Positions 54,583 through 64,000 of a stretch of 64,000 nt of DNA are shown piece after piece. The translations under genes were made by a program, and so were the position numbers. The notes below the pieces were generated by a model, which saw nothing but the letters and a program-made list of their open reading frames with translations, had not been told where the DNA came from and ran no database searches. How positions within the stretch are numbered: the stretch's first letter is position 1; every line of letters starts with the position of its first letter. This DNA comes from Microvelia longipes. Taxonomy: Eukaryota; Arthropoda; Insecta; Hemiptera; Veliidae. The DNA is taken from NCBI GenBank assembly GCA_018340805.1, contig JACMZG010001913.1:4256152-4320151 (forward strand), in the 5' to 3' direction.

Positions 54583-57500
54583 GTAAGTAAAATTTGTTAT
54601 CATAAGTGCAAGATGATAAATGGGATCCAGGTTATTTTTAAGAGAGGTCAGCAACAGGTGATAGTTTAGTGATACTGCGAGATAGTACTTCCCTGATACT
54701 ATCAATAGACAAATGACTGTACCTACAAAACACCCAACTGAGGCTAGAAAGCCTACTGGATATGACTGTGATGCACTTAATATATTAGAACAAAAAATAT
54801 AAATCAAAAACTAAGTAAAACTCAGTAAAAGAAACTAAACTCACATTCTCACAGCACAGGACACCCATCCTAAAGTGGGAATTAATTCCAACGTAATATA
54901 TTTAACATTTTTGTATTTTTTTTTTAAATCCAAAAAGGATTTAAAAATATTAAAAAATCTGAACCTGTAATTCCCTTTCCTTAAAAAAAAACAATGTCAA
55001 AAAGAGAATACCCTCTTAATACAGTACCTCAGATATCTTGTAACACCATTGCAAACCTTAAAACAACAGCCACAAAATAAACTAGGCAGCAACAACATCC
55101 TATAGGCAAAGTCATAAAGGTTTTTTGGAGTAAAGAGCTCTCCTTTTATCAAGACATTCGGCAAGAATGGTCGAACAGTATGAACCAATTTCCTGGCGTT
55201 GTCTCCCTACTTATAACTACTAAAATATTGTTTTAGTAGGTGATTATAAAATATATAATCACCTACTAGATGGTATAAGATCTCTAAAACCTCAAAAATG
55301 CTCAAACAAAGTCCAAGAAGTATTATTGCTTAATCCTATGTGTGAATTGGATAATTATTTTAATTTGAACTTTAATCATTTGTAATTTTTTTTCTCTTCT
55401 GTTATGTAAATTGATTTTTTTTACTAATCCAAGAATTGCTTGTATATTTGAAGGTTGTAAAATTGTATAAATAAAACTATAATTTTAGCCTGACAAGAAG
55501 GGCCCAACAGTTTGGTCTATTCTGCTGGTTTTGCCTCCCAACTTATAACTACTATACTTTAAGCCTAGCAAAAAGGGCCGAACAGTGCTATTGATTTTGC
55601 CGCTCGTGGCTGGAGGCCCTAATATGCTTCCGCACACATTGACAGCCTTATATGTAAAAGGTGATATTGTTGATGTAGGTTTCATGAAAAATGTGGGTGA
55701 TTTCACTTTACATTATAAATGAGAAACAAAAACAAGAAAAAATTACAAATTATTAAAAGTTCTTTCAATCATTTCATATTATCGAAGATAGGGAAGGAAA
55801 TAATAATTCGAAGAAATATTTAATTTTTTCTTGTATAATCAGTTTTAGGTTACTTATTGAGCAACGTAGCTGGACAAGGATCAATGCGAGAATGGTGCAC
55901 TGGAAATTCTTCTTTTAGATACCCGTTATCAGGATCGTGTAAAGGTTACTGGGACTGCGACCACGGCAACGTCACTTATAGAACTTGTCCTGCTTTTCAA
56001 TTGTTCGACTCAATCAAATCAGAGTGTGTGTGGGCTGTTTGGGATACGAGTCATGTCACGTGCGGGCAAGGAATCAAACACATTGATCATTCATGGTGCT
56101 CTAAAGGTAAGGTAATGGACAATGGGATAGGTCTTCCGGTGGTGACCGCGTTAATATAGATGAAGAATCTGACGTTTCGCTTCCACTGTGGGAGGCATCT
56201 TCAGGGGTATAGGGCATTATGGGTAGAACACAATGCTCTACAAAACTGAACTGAAGATGGAGACTATGCAGGCCCTTTTTATACCTGTCTCTGACCTTGT
56301 CTTCGAGGACGAAGATTATAGCCATGAGAAGGGATAATAGGGTTCGACGGTCCAGTATGACGTAATCCACTTGAAGGTCGCGGAGGGGTGTCCTGTCTGG
56401 TTGATGAACTGACTAATAGGGGACCTAAATCTTCATGACAACAACCGCGGAAGCCTACGCAGTTTAAGAACTTTATATTCAAGGAAATATAAAACTTTTT
56501 AATTGCTTTTAAAAACTCCGATAGTCTGCTTCAATTTTTTCCGAATCCAGCGAAATAACCTAAGAGATATTATAAATTATTCTTGGCTGACCTACCCAGT
56601 AAGACCTACCCAGTCTTACTAATTATAAATAAGTCTTGGCAAATTTATTAGCTTCTCATTAACTTTTAAATTACTCTCCATATGTCTCCCCAGTGAAAGA
56701 TGATTCTCAAGCAATGTATATAAAAGCTAATCATTATCAGAAGTCAATATTTTCTTAAGTCTTCTTGTTTTGTTTTTTTAGGTAGTAACGCTACCTTAAA
56801 AACATTTTTTTCACAAGCTCCGTATAAATATTACATGTTTTATCAACTAAATTTTAACAGGGACAAATATGTAAAATTTTGAATTAAAAAGATATGCAAA
56901 GTAACCATATATATTTATGGTTTCATGAATAAATAAATAATTGAATTACATACTTATAGATATTTATATATACAGAAAAACAAATACGTGAATTGATTTA
57001 GAAATAATTTAAAATTATAATAATAATAATAAAGGTGTAAAAATAATAATTATAAAGATAAAAAATTATACAAATATAATAGTTATAAAGATAAGAAATT
57101 TAATAACTATTATAGTTAAGAACTTAATTTGTCAAAATCCAAAGAGTTAATGAATTTAGAGAAAATATAAAAAATATTTTGAAAACATTTAAAGATTAGT
57201 AGGAGTCCAAGATTCTCCTCTTGTGAGAAGGCTAGAAATTAATGAGCCTAAAATCAATAAGGCTAAATTAATGAGTCAAGAATGTTCAATCCTTGACGGC
57301 TTATGGCCTTTAATTTAAAAAAACAGGTACAGGGTACCTCGGAACGTTTCCTCTTCACATCGGATTCGCTAAGCTCTTCCTCCTTACTTTGAACTCGCTT
57401 CGGTCGTCATCAGAATATTCAAGTCGTTAAATTTACCTTGCAACACGGCATCGGACTCGCTTCGCTCGTCCTCATATAGTGTAAATAAATACAAATCAAA

Positions 57501-60500
57501 TAAATTTATTTAAACAAATAGTTTACAATAATATAAGCCTAATAATAATAAGCAAGCTCGAGTAAATTCATTTATTTCATTCCCGGTGGTTACCTATCCA
57601 GGCATTGACCACGCTTGATGCTGCTTCTCTTTTATGATCCAACAAGAACCATAGATAAACTTGTCGTTTTAAAGCGAAAACTTAGTGTACTGATTTATTT
57701 TACAAAGGTGTACTCTTGTACTGAATGTCAATTCAAATGGATCAATTTCCAATTTTTTAAAAAACGTACACAATTCATCTGATAAAAATTAAACTAATGC
57801 TGTTAATGAGATAAAACTTGGCTCATATGTTAGCCTGATACATGGCTAAATGCTTGACAAATCTCAATCAGATCGCAACATTTCTCGCGTTTTATGATGT
57901 TTCGAAAATTTCACTGAGTTCTTATTGTGGGTCATTATTCTAACGATCAATCAACATATAATCTCTGTGAGGATTGCGTTTACTAACAATTGTTTACAAT
58001 TTGACACATCAATAGTTAAAAAGTGTGTTAGTCTTAAATTAGTGTGTCCAATATAAATAATGACGATCCAGTCCTGTAATGATGTTTTTACGTCCCTTAA
58101 GGACTTAAAGAAAATGTATGAACTTGAGGTTCTAAATAAAAACACATTAGTAATGTTGTAGGTTCCGTTTACAAATCACCAGTGAATGGACAATGCAACT
58201 CTTACTGGTCGTGCAATGATGGTCAAGTATCATTAGAACATTGCACATGGCCAATGGATTTCAATCCTGTTGATCGAGTGTGTGCTGCTAATATTTGGCC
58301 AATGGAATTCGACTGCTATAAGGTCACTGCAACTCAACCAACCACTACAGGTATGTGTTTATCTTTTCAATCATAAATATCCCATTAGCGAATTATTTTC
58401 CAAAGGAAATTCGCTAAATCAATAATGTCAAATTAACAAATTTAGCCTATAAGGGATATCTCTGCGGAACATCCTCAGATGGTAATGACAATCATAGCGC
58501 TCAAAGTGCAAACTAAAATTGGCGATTGTTAATAGTAACAATAGTCTAATTTAAACTGAGAGCGTAACCTGTTATTCGAACCCCAGACTCTCGTGGTAAC
58601 AAAATAAGCTTGTTCTTCCTAGAGCACGGATACAGATATTAGTTTTTTTTATAATTATCGAGTAGTAGTAGTAGTAGTAGTAATAGAGTGTGGAGGCAAA
58701 GCCAGGCAAATAGGCCACGTTGTTGGGCCCTTCTTGCCAGCCTCGATTCCTTAGTCTACACCACCTCTACCAAGAATCTCTTGGAAAGGTTGATATATTG
58801 TAGGATATCTCTCCAAGTAAGAGAAAAAATCTCCTCTTCATACAAGAGGCCTACGCCAAATATGCGGGTACGAAGAGATGTATAGGCCTCACACTCAGCA
58901 AGCAGGTGAAAGGCTGTCTCCTCATAATGCCCACACATGGGGCAGTTAGCCTCTGAGATTATGCCTAAAGTATTAAGATGTTTATTTAATCTACAGTGAC
59001 CGTTCAGAACACTAACTAGGTTCCTAAGGCAAGGCTTGCTGAGGTTAATTAGAAAATTTGTATTTTATACAATTGGCCCAGTAATAAACATTTTTGCTTG
59101 TCTGCAACCAGCAAAGGCATGCCAGTTAAGTTTTAGGGTGTTTTATAATTATCGAACTAAACGAGCAAAAATTCCAGTTTTGCTAAAATTCCAAATTTAA
59201 ATTCCACTTTATTAATAGTTATTAATATGATCTAAAGATCACATGAAGGTATAAAGATCAAGGTATGTAAACTTTGAGTCTTGTACCTTGCACATTGTCT
59301 CTGTGTTATAAGCCTTGGCCTAAGAAACAGCTCAGGAAGAATTAGACTCATCTCACCGGTACGAATCTTTTTACTTTTCCTCACCTTCTTATACAGAAAG
59401 TATATAGAGGAAAAGTATTGGTTTCACCCAAAACATTTTAACCCTAGATTTCACTTGAATTATCCATTTTTACTTTTCCTCACCTTCTTATACAGAAGGT
59501 ATATAGAGGAAAAGTATTGGTTTCACCCAAAACATTTTAACCTAGATTCACTTGAATTATCCATTTTTACTTTTCCTCACCTTCTTATACAGAAAGGTAT
59601 AGAGGAAAAGTATTGGTTTCACCCAAAACATTTTAACCCGAGATTTCACTTGAATTATCCATTTTTACTTTTCCTCACCTTCTTATACAGAAAGTATATA
59701 GAGGAAAAGTATTGTTTCACCCAAAACATTTAAACCCTAGATTTCACTTGAATTATCCATTTTTACTTTTCCTCACCTTCTTATATACAGAAGGTATATA
59801 GAGGAAAAGTATTGGTTTCACCCAAAACATTTTAACCCTAGATTTCACTTGAATTATCCATTTTTACTTTTCCTCACCTTCTTATACAGAAGGTATATAG
59901 AGGAAAAGTATTGGTTTCACCCAAAACATTTTAACCTAGATTTCACTTGAATTATCCATTTTACTTTCCCTCACCTTCTTATACAGAAGGTATATAGAGG
60001 AAAAGTATTGGTTTCACCAAAACATTTAACCTAGATTTCACTTGATTATCATTTTTACTTTTCCTCACCTTCTTATACAGAAGGTATATAGAGGAAAAGT
60101 ATTGGTTCTTTTAACCCTAGATTTCACTTGAATTATCCATTTTTACTTTTCCTCCCTTCTTATACAGAAGGTATATAGAGGAAAAGTATTGGTTTCACCC
60201 AAAACATTTTAACCCGAGATTTCACTTGAATTATCCATTTTAGGTGTTTTTAGGACCATCTGAACCGATTTCAGCTTGATGTCTGTGTCTGTTTGTGTGT
60301 GTGTGTCTGTGTCACGCATAACTCCCACTGTGTTTATGCTAGATAATTGAAACTTGGTACAAGAATCAGTCTTTGGGTCTAGTTGTGCTGCCCGGAATAT
60401 CAAAATTTTATTTCACCATTAACCCTATATGCTTCGTCAGCAAAAATTTAAAAAAAATCGAAAAATGACCCGGTGAACTTGAAACTTTTGAAATTTAAAA

Positions 60501-62476
60501 TTTTGACGCTTCAAAATAATACCAAAAGTATACACGTGTTTTTAACATATAACACGTCGTTGGAACCACAAAAAAATAGAAAGAAATATAAAAAACCTCC
60601 GATCAAAATTCACTAATTAGTTAAAAAGTTATAAGCGAAATTAATGATTAATTAGTGCGACACTTTTGTTAAACGTAAAAGTTTGTTTACATTTGTCAAT
60701 ATTACAAATTTCCGCCAAAAATTCAAATAATTTAAAAAAAAACCGAGTAAATATCGGAACTTTTTCTCATTTAAGATTATGCGAAGTTTAACGTTCTTCT
60801 AAGCTTTTTTATACGGGTACGGGGTACCTCGGAAGTTTAAAAATCCTAGGCCATTTTTTAACCATCCTAGTCTGAGGACGAGCGAAGCGAGTCCGAAGGG
60901 CGAGGAAAAATTCCGAGGTACCCCGTACCCGATTTTTTCATCTTGCTTCAATGTCATTATTTACTATACTTATTAAGCATTTATTTTTATTTATTTATTT
61001 TCTTATTCTGTTAGTTATTTTTATTTTATTTTTTTTATTTGGTTGTTTATTAGCCTTCTGTGGTTTCTTATTTTTTTATTCGTTTTGCTTATCTAGTTAG
61101 TTAGTTTTTGTATTTTTATTTGTTTTACTTCTTTTTATTTATTTTTTCCGTTGTTTGGGTTTATAGGCACTGATGATGATCGTTATGGTCGAAAGCTGGC
61201 TTATATTCAATTATATCGTTGTGGAAAGACAAATGCTGTTTACTTTTATTATAATATTCCACATCTCAATAATTTTCTTATTATTGTTAATAAGTTGTAC
61301 CTATATGTTATATAGCCAAACCGAGATGCCCGTATGGTTCGACATTTTCCAGCCCGTATCCATCAGATTGCTCCAAGTACTACAAGTGTGACAATGGTAA
61401 AGAAACGATTGAAGAGTGCGGAACTTGGCAGAAATTTGATTCAATTAGTAATGAATGCAGGTAAACCAAACAGCAATAGTAAGAAAGAAAAGGAGAATAT
61501 TTAACAAGTAGACCTTTGTTGTTAAACTATTTCTCATAAATCCTTGACATAGACAATCGGGCTCCATCACTAAGAAATTCATGTGTAAAAAGTGTGATTG
61601 TAGAGAGTTATAGAACGTACAATAAACTGGGGTCTAATTAATCTGTAATTATTGCAGATAGACGTATTAATTGAAGATTTAGGTCTTCCGGTGGTGACCG
61701 CGTTAATGTAGATGAAGAATCCGACGTTTCGCTTTCACTGTGAGAGGCATCTTCAGGGATGTAGGACATTATGGATAGAAACACAATGCTCTACAAAACT
61801 GAACTGTTCAGTTCAGATTTGCAGAGTATTGTGTTACTATCCATAATGTCCTACATCCCTGAAGATGAAGCATGGCAATAATTGCTGAAGCCTACGCAGT
61901 TTATTGACGTATTACTTGTTAATCCAGGTTTAAGAAAAACTAACACAAAGTGTACCATCATAATCAGAGTAAAAACAATAGCATCATTTTAAAACTGGCC
62001 GCTTCGTTGTAATGAATGACGACACAGGAATTGTTTATGGAGAAAATCAAATAAATTTCTTGGTTTCTAATATTGTTGGTTTAGTTTAAATTTAATAGAG
62101 GTTGTCATCGTACTAATACGCAATCAATAAATTTCCATTAGAAATATTGAAAAAATAAACAAGGATTAAAGTTGAACAATTGGTTGAATTGTGATTTAGT
62201 TGATGGTTACTACAGTTAGAAATTGAGACTTTTTGCATCATTAGACAACAGCTTCGTACTCTTGTTGGAAAGTTTTTTCAACATCACGTGCTATATCACC
62301 AGTTTGGAATAGTTTGTATAACTCAAATCACTTCATTATTTGCTCTAGGTACGATTACTGGGGCAGCAGCATCAATTGCGTTACGATCCAAAATCACACG
62401 ACAAAGCTAATGCCAACGATTCAACCAACAACCAAGATTGTCTCTACCAGACTGCCAACAAATAAACCACTTTCAA
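54558..62476 (+). CDS. Secreted peritrophin-like protein with three chitin-binding type 2 domains (3' incomplete)
   Basis: Five exons join in frame: 54558-54582, 55849-56106, 58162-58350, 61316-61460, 62349-62476. A short N-terminal segment (MIRFASICGYLLSNVAGQG) can serve as a signal peptide. Three CBM14 domains follow, each with six cysteines; the first four spacings are identical in all three (13, 5, 9 and 12 residues between cysteines) and the last is 11, 10 and 10. Thr/Pro-rich linkers (TATQPTTT; TIQPTTKIV) separate or follow domains and would carry O-glycans. The expected role is binding chitin in the peritrophic matrix or cuticle. Three domains recall the obstructor/CPAP3 proteins, but the Thr-rich linkers favour a peritrophin. 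The last visible exon ends in phase 1 at a GTAAAT donor, so the gene continues past the window. Confidence 0.87.
55849..56106 (+). CDS. Chitin-binding gene, exon 2 (CBM14 domain 1)
   Basis: The acceptor is cagttttag and the donor GTAAGG. Domain 1 runs from EWCTGNSSFRYP through GYWDCDHGNVTYRTC and LFDSIKSEC to SHVTC. The first Cys of domain 2 (SWCSK) is also encoded here. Confidence 0.9.
56131..56482 (-). pseudogene. Penelope-like retroelement 3' fragment
   Basis: A minus-strand frame ends SHGYNLRPRRQGQRQV. A Y-N-L-R-P-R-R C-terminus is common in retroelement polyproteins. It is followed by the shared tail with the decayed hammerhead-like core. It sits 25 bp past a CBM14 exon donor. Confidence 0.45.
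56167..56209 (-). ncRNA. Decayed hammerhead-like motif in a Penelope-like tail
   Basis: Core bases are kept (CTGAAGA, GAA, AC/GT), but stem I is broken by substitutions on both sides. Confidence 0.35.
56483..57310. other. Chitin-binding gene intron, unrecognised
   Basis: AT-rich; short aataataat runs at about 57.0 kb. Confidence 0.4.
57320..57890 (-). mobile_element. 5S-containing dispersed repeat copy
   Basis: Blocks in reverse order: end block (aggtaccctgtacctg on the minus strand), gcgaagcgagtccgatg, 5S module (57581-57640), catctcattaacagcat. Confidence 0.65.
57581..57640 (-). ncRNA. 5S rRNA-derived module inside a dispersed repeat
   Basis: The minus strand reads agcagcatcaagcgtggtca and tggataggtaaccaccggga. 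It is closer to canonical 5S at the ggat position than the other dispersed copies. Confidence 0.6.
58162..58350 (+). CDS. Chitin-binding gene, exon 3 (CBM14 domain 2)
   Basis: It reads SVYKSPVNGQCNSYWSC, NDGQVSLEHC, DFNPVDRVC and MEFDC, then TATQPTTT. The acceptor is atgttgtag and the donor GTATGT; phase 1 at both ends. Confidence 0.9.
58661..58681. repeat. (TAG)n microsatellite
   Basis: Seven tag/taa units at the 3' end of the minus-strand non-LTR fragment, like the short repeat tails of some non-LTR retrotransposons. Confidence 0.75.
58756..59062 (-). pseudogene. Non-LTR retrotransposon ORF2 C-terminal fragment
   Basis: The frame reads LRNLVSVLNGHCRLNKHLNT, then CPMCGHYEETAFHLLAEC and CEAYTSLRTRIFG. 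The C-x2-C-x8-H-x4-C cluster and E-T-x-x-H-x-x-x-x-C pattern follow the reverse transcriptase/RNase H in Jockey/I-type elements. Only the 3' part remains. Confidence 0.75.
59355..60235 (+). repeat. About 98-bp tandem array made from a retroelement head
   Basis: About nine copies of a unit with ttacttttcctcaccttctt, ggaaaagtattggtttcacc and ttcacttgaattatccattt. The last copy continues into the rest of the dispersed repeat (to 60945). The same head occurs singly at 4.1, 9.2, 25.0 and 28.9 kb. Confidence 0.9.
60236..60945 (+). mobile_element. Dispersed repeat body following the amplified head
   Basis: Contains the (gt)n tract, the acttggtacaagaatcag region and the end block with gaggacgagcgaagcgagtc and gtaccccgtacccgattttt. 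No 5S module is seen in this copy. Confidence 0.65.
61163..61205 (+). ncRNA. Hammerhead-like motif lacking stem I
   Basis: Core CTGATGA, extra T, stem II GATC/GGTC with the same GTTAT loop as the 12.5-kb motif, core GAA, stem III AGC/GCT with loop TG. No stem I pairing is seen. It lies about 110 bp before CBM14 exon 4. Confidence 0.38.
61316..61460 (+). CDS. Chitin-binding gene, exon 4 (CBM14 domain 3, first part)
   Basis: It reads KPRCPYGSTFSSPYPSDC, SKYYKCDNGKETIEEC and FDSISNEC. The acceptor is ttatatag and the donor GTAAAC, ending in phase 2. Confidence 0.9.
61681..61880. mobile_element. Penelope-like tail as an inverted pair
   Basis: The tail (ggtgaccgcgttaatgtaga ... atggatagaaacacaatgct) is followed after about 20 bp by part of its own complement (actatccataatgtcctaca). 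Confidence 0.65.
61719..61760 (-). ncRNA. Hammerhead-like motif in a Penelope-like tail
   Basis: Same family as the 9.7-kb motif, with stem I ATCC/GGAT intact and core bases CTGAAGA and GAA kept. Confidence 0.42.
62349..62476 (+). CDS. Chitin-binding gene, exon 5 (end of domain 3, Thr/Pro linker)
   Basis: It reads YDYWGSSINC (sixth cysteine of domain 3), then a Thr-rich linker with MPTIQPTTKIVSTRLPT. The acceptor is ttgctctag and the donor GTAAAT. The following exon is not in the window. Confidence 0.82.
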
Positions 62477-62646
62477 GTAAATTTTAAAACTATAGTGCCA
62501 GTACCTATTAACGAATTTTTATCAAAAAATAACACCTATGAGGTTGTTCGAATAAGTAGGGGGAGGGGTCGATTTTGTTTGGCTTCCTAGGGGTCGATAT
62601 ATGTCCTTGAGTCCTATGTCCCCTTAAAAAAGGGTAAGTTAGTTTG

Positions 62647-62826
<180 letters not shown>

Positions 62827-62959
62827 GAGTATACGTTGCATATACTCTATCTTCCAAAAGGATTTTTTTAAATCTAACTTAGTACAAATGTCAACCTCAG
62901 GTAGGTCACAAACTAGGTTTTTGTGACGTCATTAACCTGGTATGCCAAGTCAGCAAATA

Positions 62960-63510
62960 AAGTTTAAAATTTTAAAATAATGATTAAATAAAGTTTCCGT
63001 GCGTGCTCCAGTGCTTAACTAAGTATTTTTTGCTTAAGTTTCCGGTTAATGTGTTATAATTTGAGCAGTTATTAATGTGCAAATAATTAATGTTTGTACT
63101 TCCATTTTCAGAAGGATGAGCAATTCTCATTGACCATAGATTTGTCTAACCAATTGGATTATTAAGTGCATATCTTTGGAAAATCAAGAAAAAATCTTGT
63201 ACGCGTACCTAGTAAATGTGCATAATTTTCCATTGGTTGTGCAAGACTATGCTTATCCTTTTGAAATTAGCTGTGTATACAACACTTTCTTTATTCTTAA
63301 TTTAAGCTCAGTTAATGCTCAACATTAAAAGTTTTTAACACGTCTTTGAAAAATCCAGAAAAATTGAGAGACGAGAAGTAATGCACAAGTTATAAAAGTT
63401 AGATCGAAACCTTAAGCCAGAACTGGAATTTTAAGCACGAAGGACATATTTTTTTAAAACAGTCACCGGAAATGCAGACCACCGTGCCAGAATATTTTTC
63501 TTATTTTTGT
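62960..63510. mobile_element. Diverged relative of foldback element E
   Basis: tttccgtgcgtgctccagtg, a ttgtgcaagactatgc middle and accaccgtgccagaat occur in the same order as in the other copies. Confidence 0.5.
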
Positions 63511-63704
63511 GGAAATTAAGTTTGACAGAAATTATTCCTTTTATCCGTACAGCAATGTCTTATTCTGCCATCATACAAACAATTGTCAGGACGTTATCTG
63601 TTTACTAGCTGTTCGATAAAACTTTCAAATATTGTTGTAGGATTAGAATTAAAATTGATTATGATCCTACAACCATATTATCCTACAACAATATCCTACA
63701 ACTA

Positions 63705-64000
63705 TACTATTATAGTCCAGGAGTCGGACTTGAGTCTCTCATTTTGTACTACTTCAAACCAAATTTTTCTGAAAATATACCTTAAATTACGAAGAAAAAC
63801 CCTAGTCTGCCTATCCAGAGTAGAGCCCTTCATATTGTTACCCAAGCTCAAAAATGTATAAAATCGCACAAATTTCAGTTTTCTTGAAATAAGTGGTTTC
63901 CTGTGGCTCGTGTGTAGAACATGAAGAAGACATTTTTTAAAGCTGATAAATTTTTTTATAAAACGAGAGTTTAATCATCAAAATCGGACGACTACAACTA
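63705..64000. mobile_element. Second copy of the 17.7-kb dispersed repeat
   Basis: cacaaatttcagttttcttg and aataagtggtt match 17810-17835; the copy runs off the window. Confidence 0.65.

Noticed and set aside
54997..55188. Minus-strand frame resembling a membrane segment and a VLQD stretch, considered as a transporter TM2-TM3 exon
   Set aside because: A stop lies directly in the frame that resembles the family, and parts of the region belong to a dispersed repeat also seen at 55.49 and 55.56 kb.

Overview
This is a eukaryotic, almost certainly arthropod (probably insect) nuclear window. It is AT-rich and full of repeats. Three protein-coding genes are split into short exons (25-264 nt) with canonical GT-AG junctions, separated by introns of up to several kb that are packed with mobile elements and minisatellites. 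The order or species cannot be fixed from the sequence. The chitin-binding gene, the 5S-derived repeats and the Penelope-like, hAT-like and PIF/Harbinger-like elements all fit an arthropod.

Layout. (1) 4428-16574, plus strand: five 3' exons of a single-pass membrane protein with two immunoglobulin domains; its first exon(s) are not visible. (2) 48974-17404, minus strand: nineteen exons of a full-size ABCB/P-glycoprotein-type multidrug transporter. About 1056 residues are readable, in frame, from the TM4-TM5 region of the first membrane domain to the stop codon. Roughly the first 200-230 residues are not found. The two genes converge, with only about 450 bp between the probable plus-strand polyadenylation signal and the minus-strand stop. 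(3) 54558 to beyond 62476, plus strand: a secreted peritrophin-like protein with three chitin-binding type 2 (CBM14) domains; its 3' end lies outside the window. Genes 2 and 3 are divergent. The missing 5' exons of gene 2 must be absent, nested antisense inside gene 3, or off the window.

The rest is repeat biology: palindromic foldback elements in matched copies; hAT-like elements with 8-bp target duplications; a PIF/Harbinger-like element (TAA duplication) nested in an hAT-like element whose other terminus confirms the empty site; a large inverted composite around an LTR-like unit (34.5-36.5 kb); satellites and minisatellites; long (AT)n tracts; and remnants of non-LTR and Penelope-like retroelements. 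A dispersed family carries a recognisable piece of 5S rRNA in at least five copies, and a separate near full-length 5S-like segment lies at 33.45 kb.

Most interesting observations: a hammerhead-ribozyme-like module recurring at the ends of several different repeat families, with compensatory stem changes; 97 nt nearly identical between the two nucleotide-binding domains of the transporter (likely gene conversion); a 48-bp copy of a transporter exon sitting in the next intron between ready-made splice sites, where inclusion would give an immediate stop; and a tandemly duplicated splice acceptor in the Ig gene of which only the second copy gives an open frame.

The three genes have no evident joint function. 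Their proteins would act at cell or gut surfaces: a surface receptor or adhesion protein, a membrane efflux pump and a secreted chitin-binding protein. No operon-like or defence-like system is visible.
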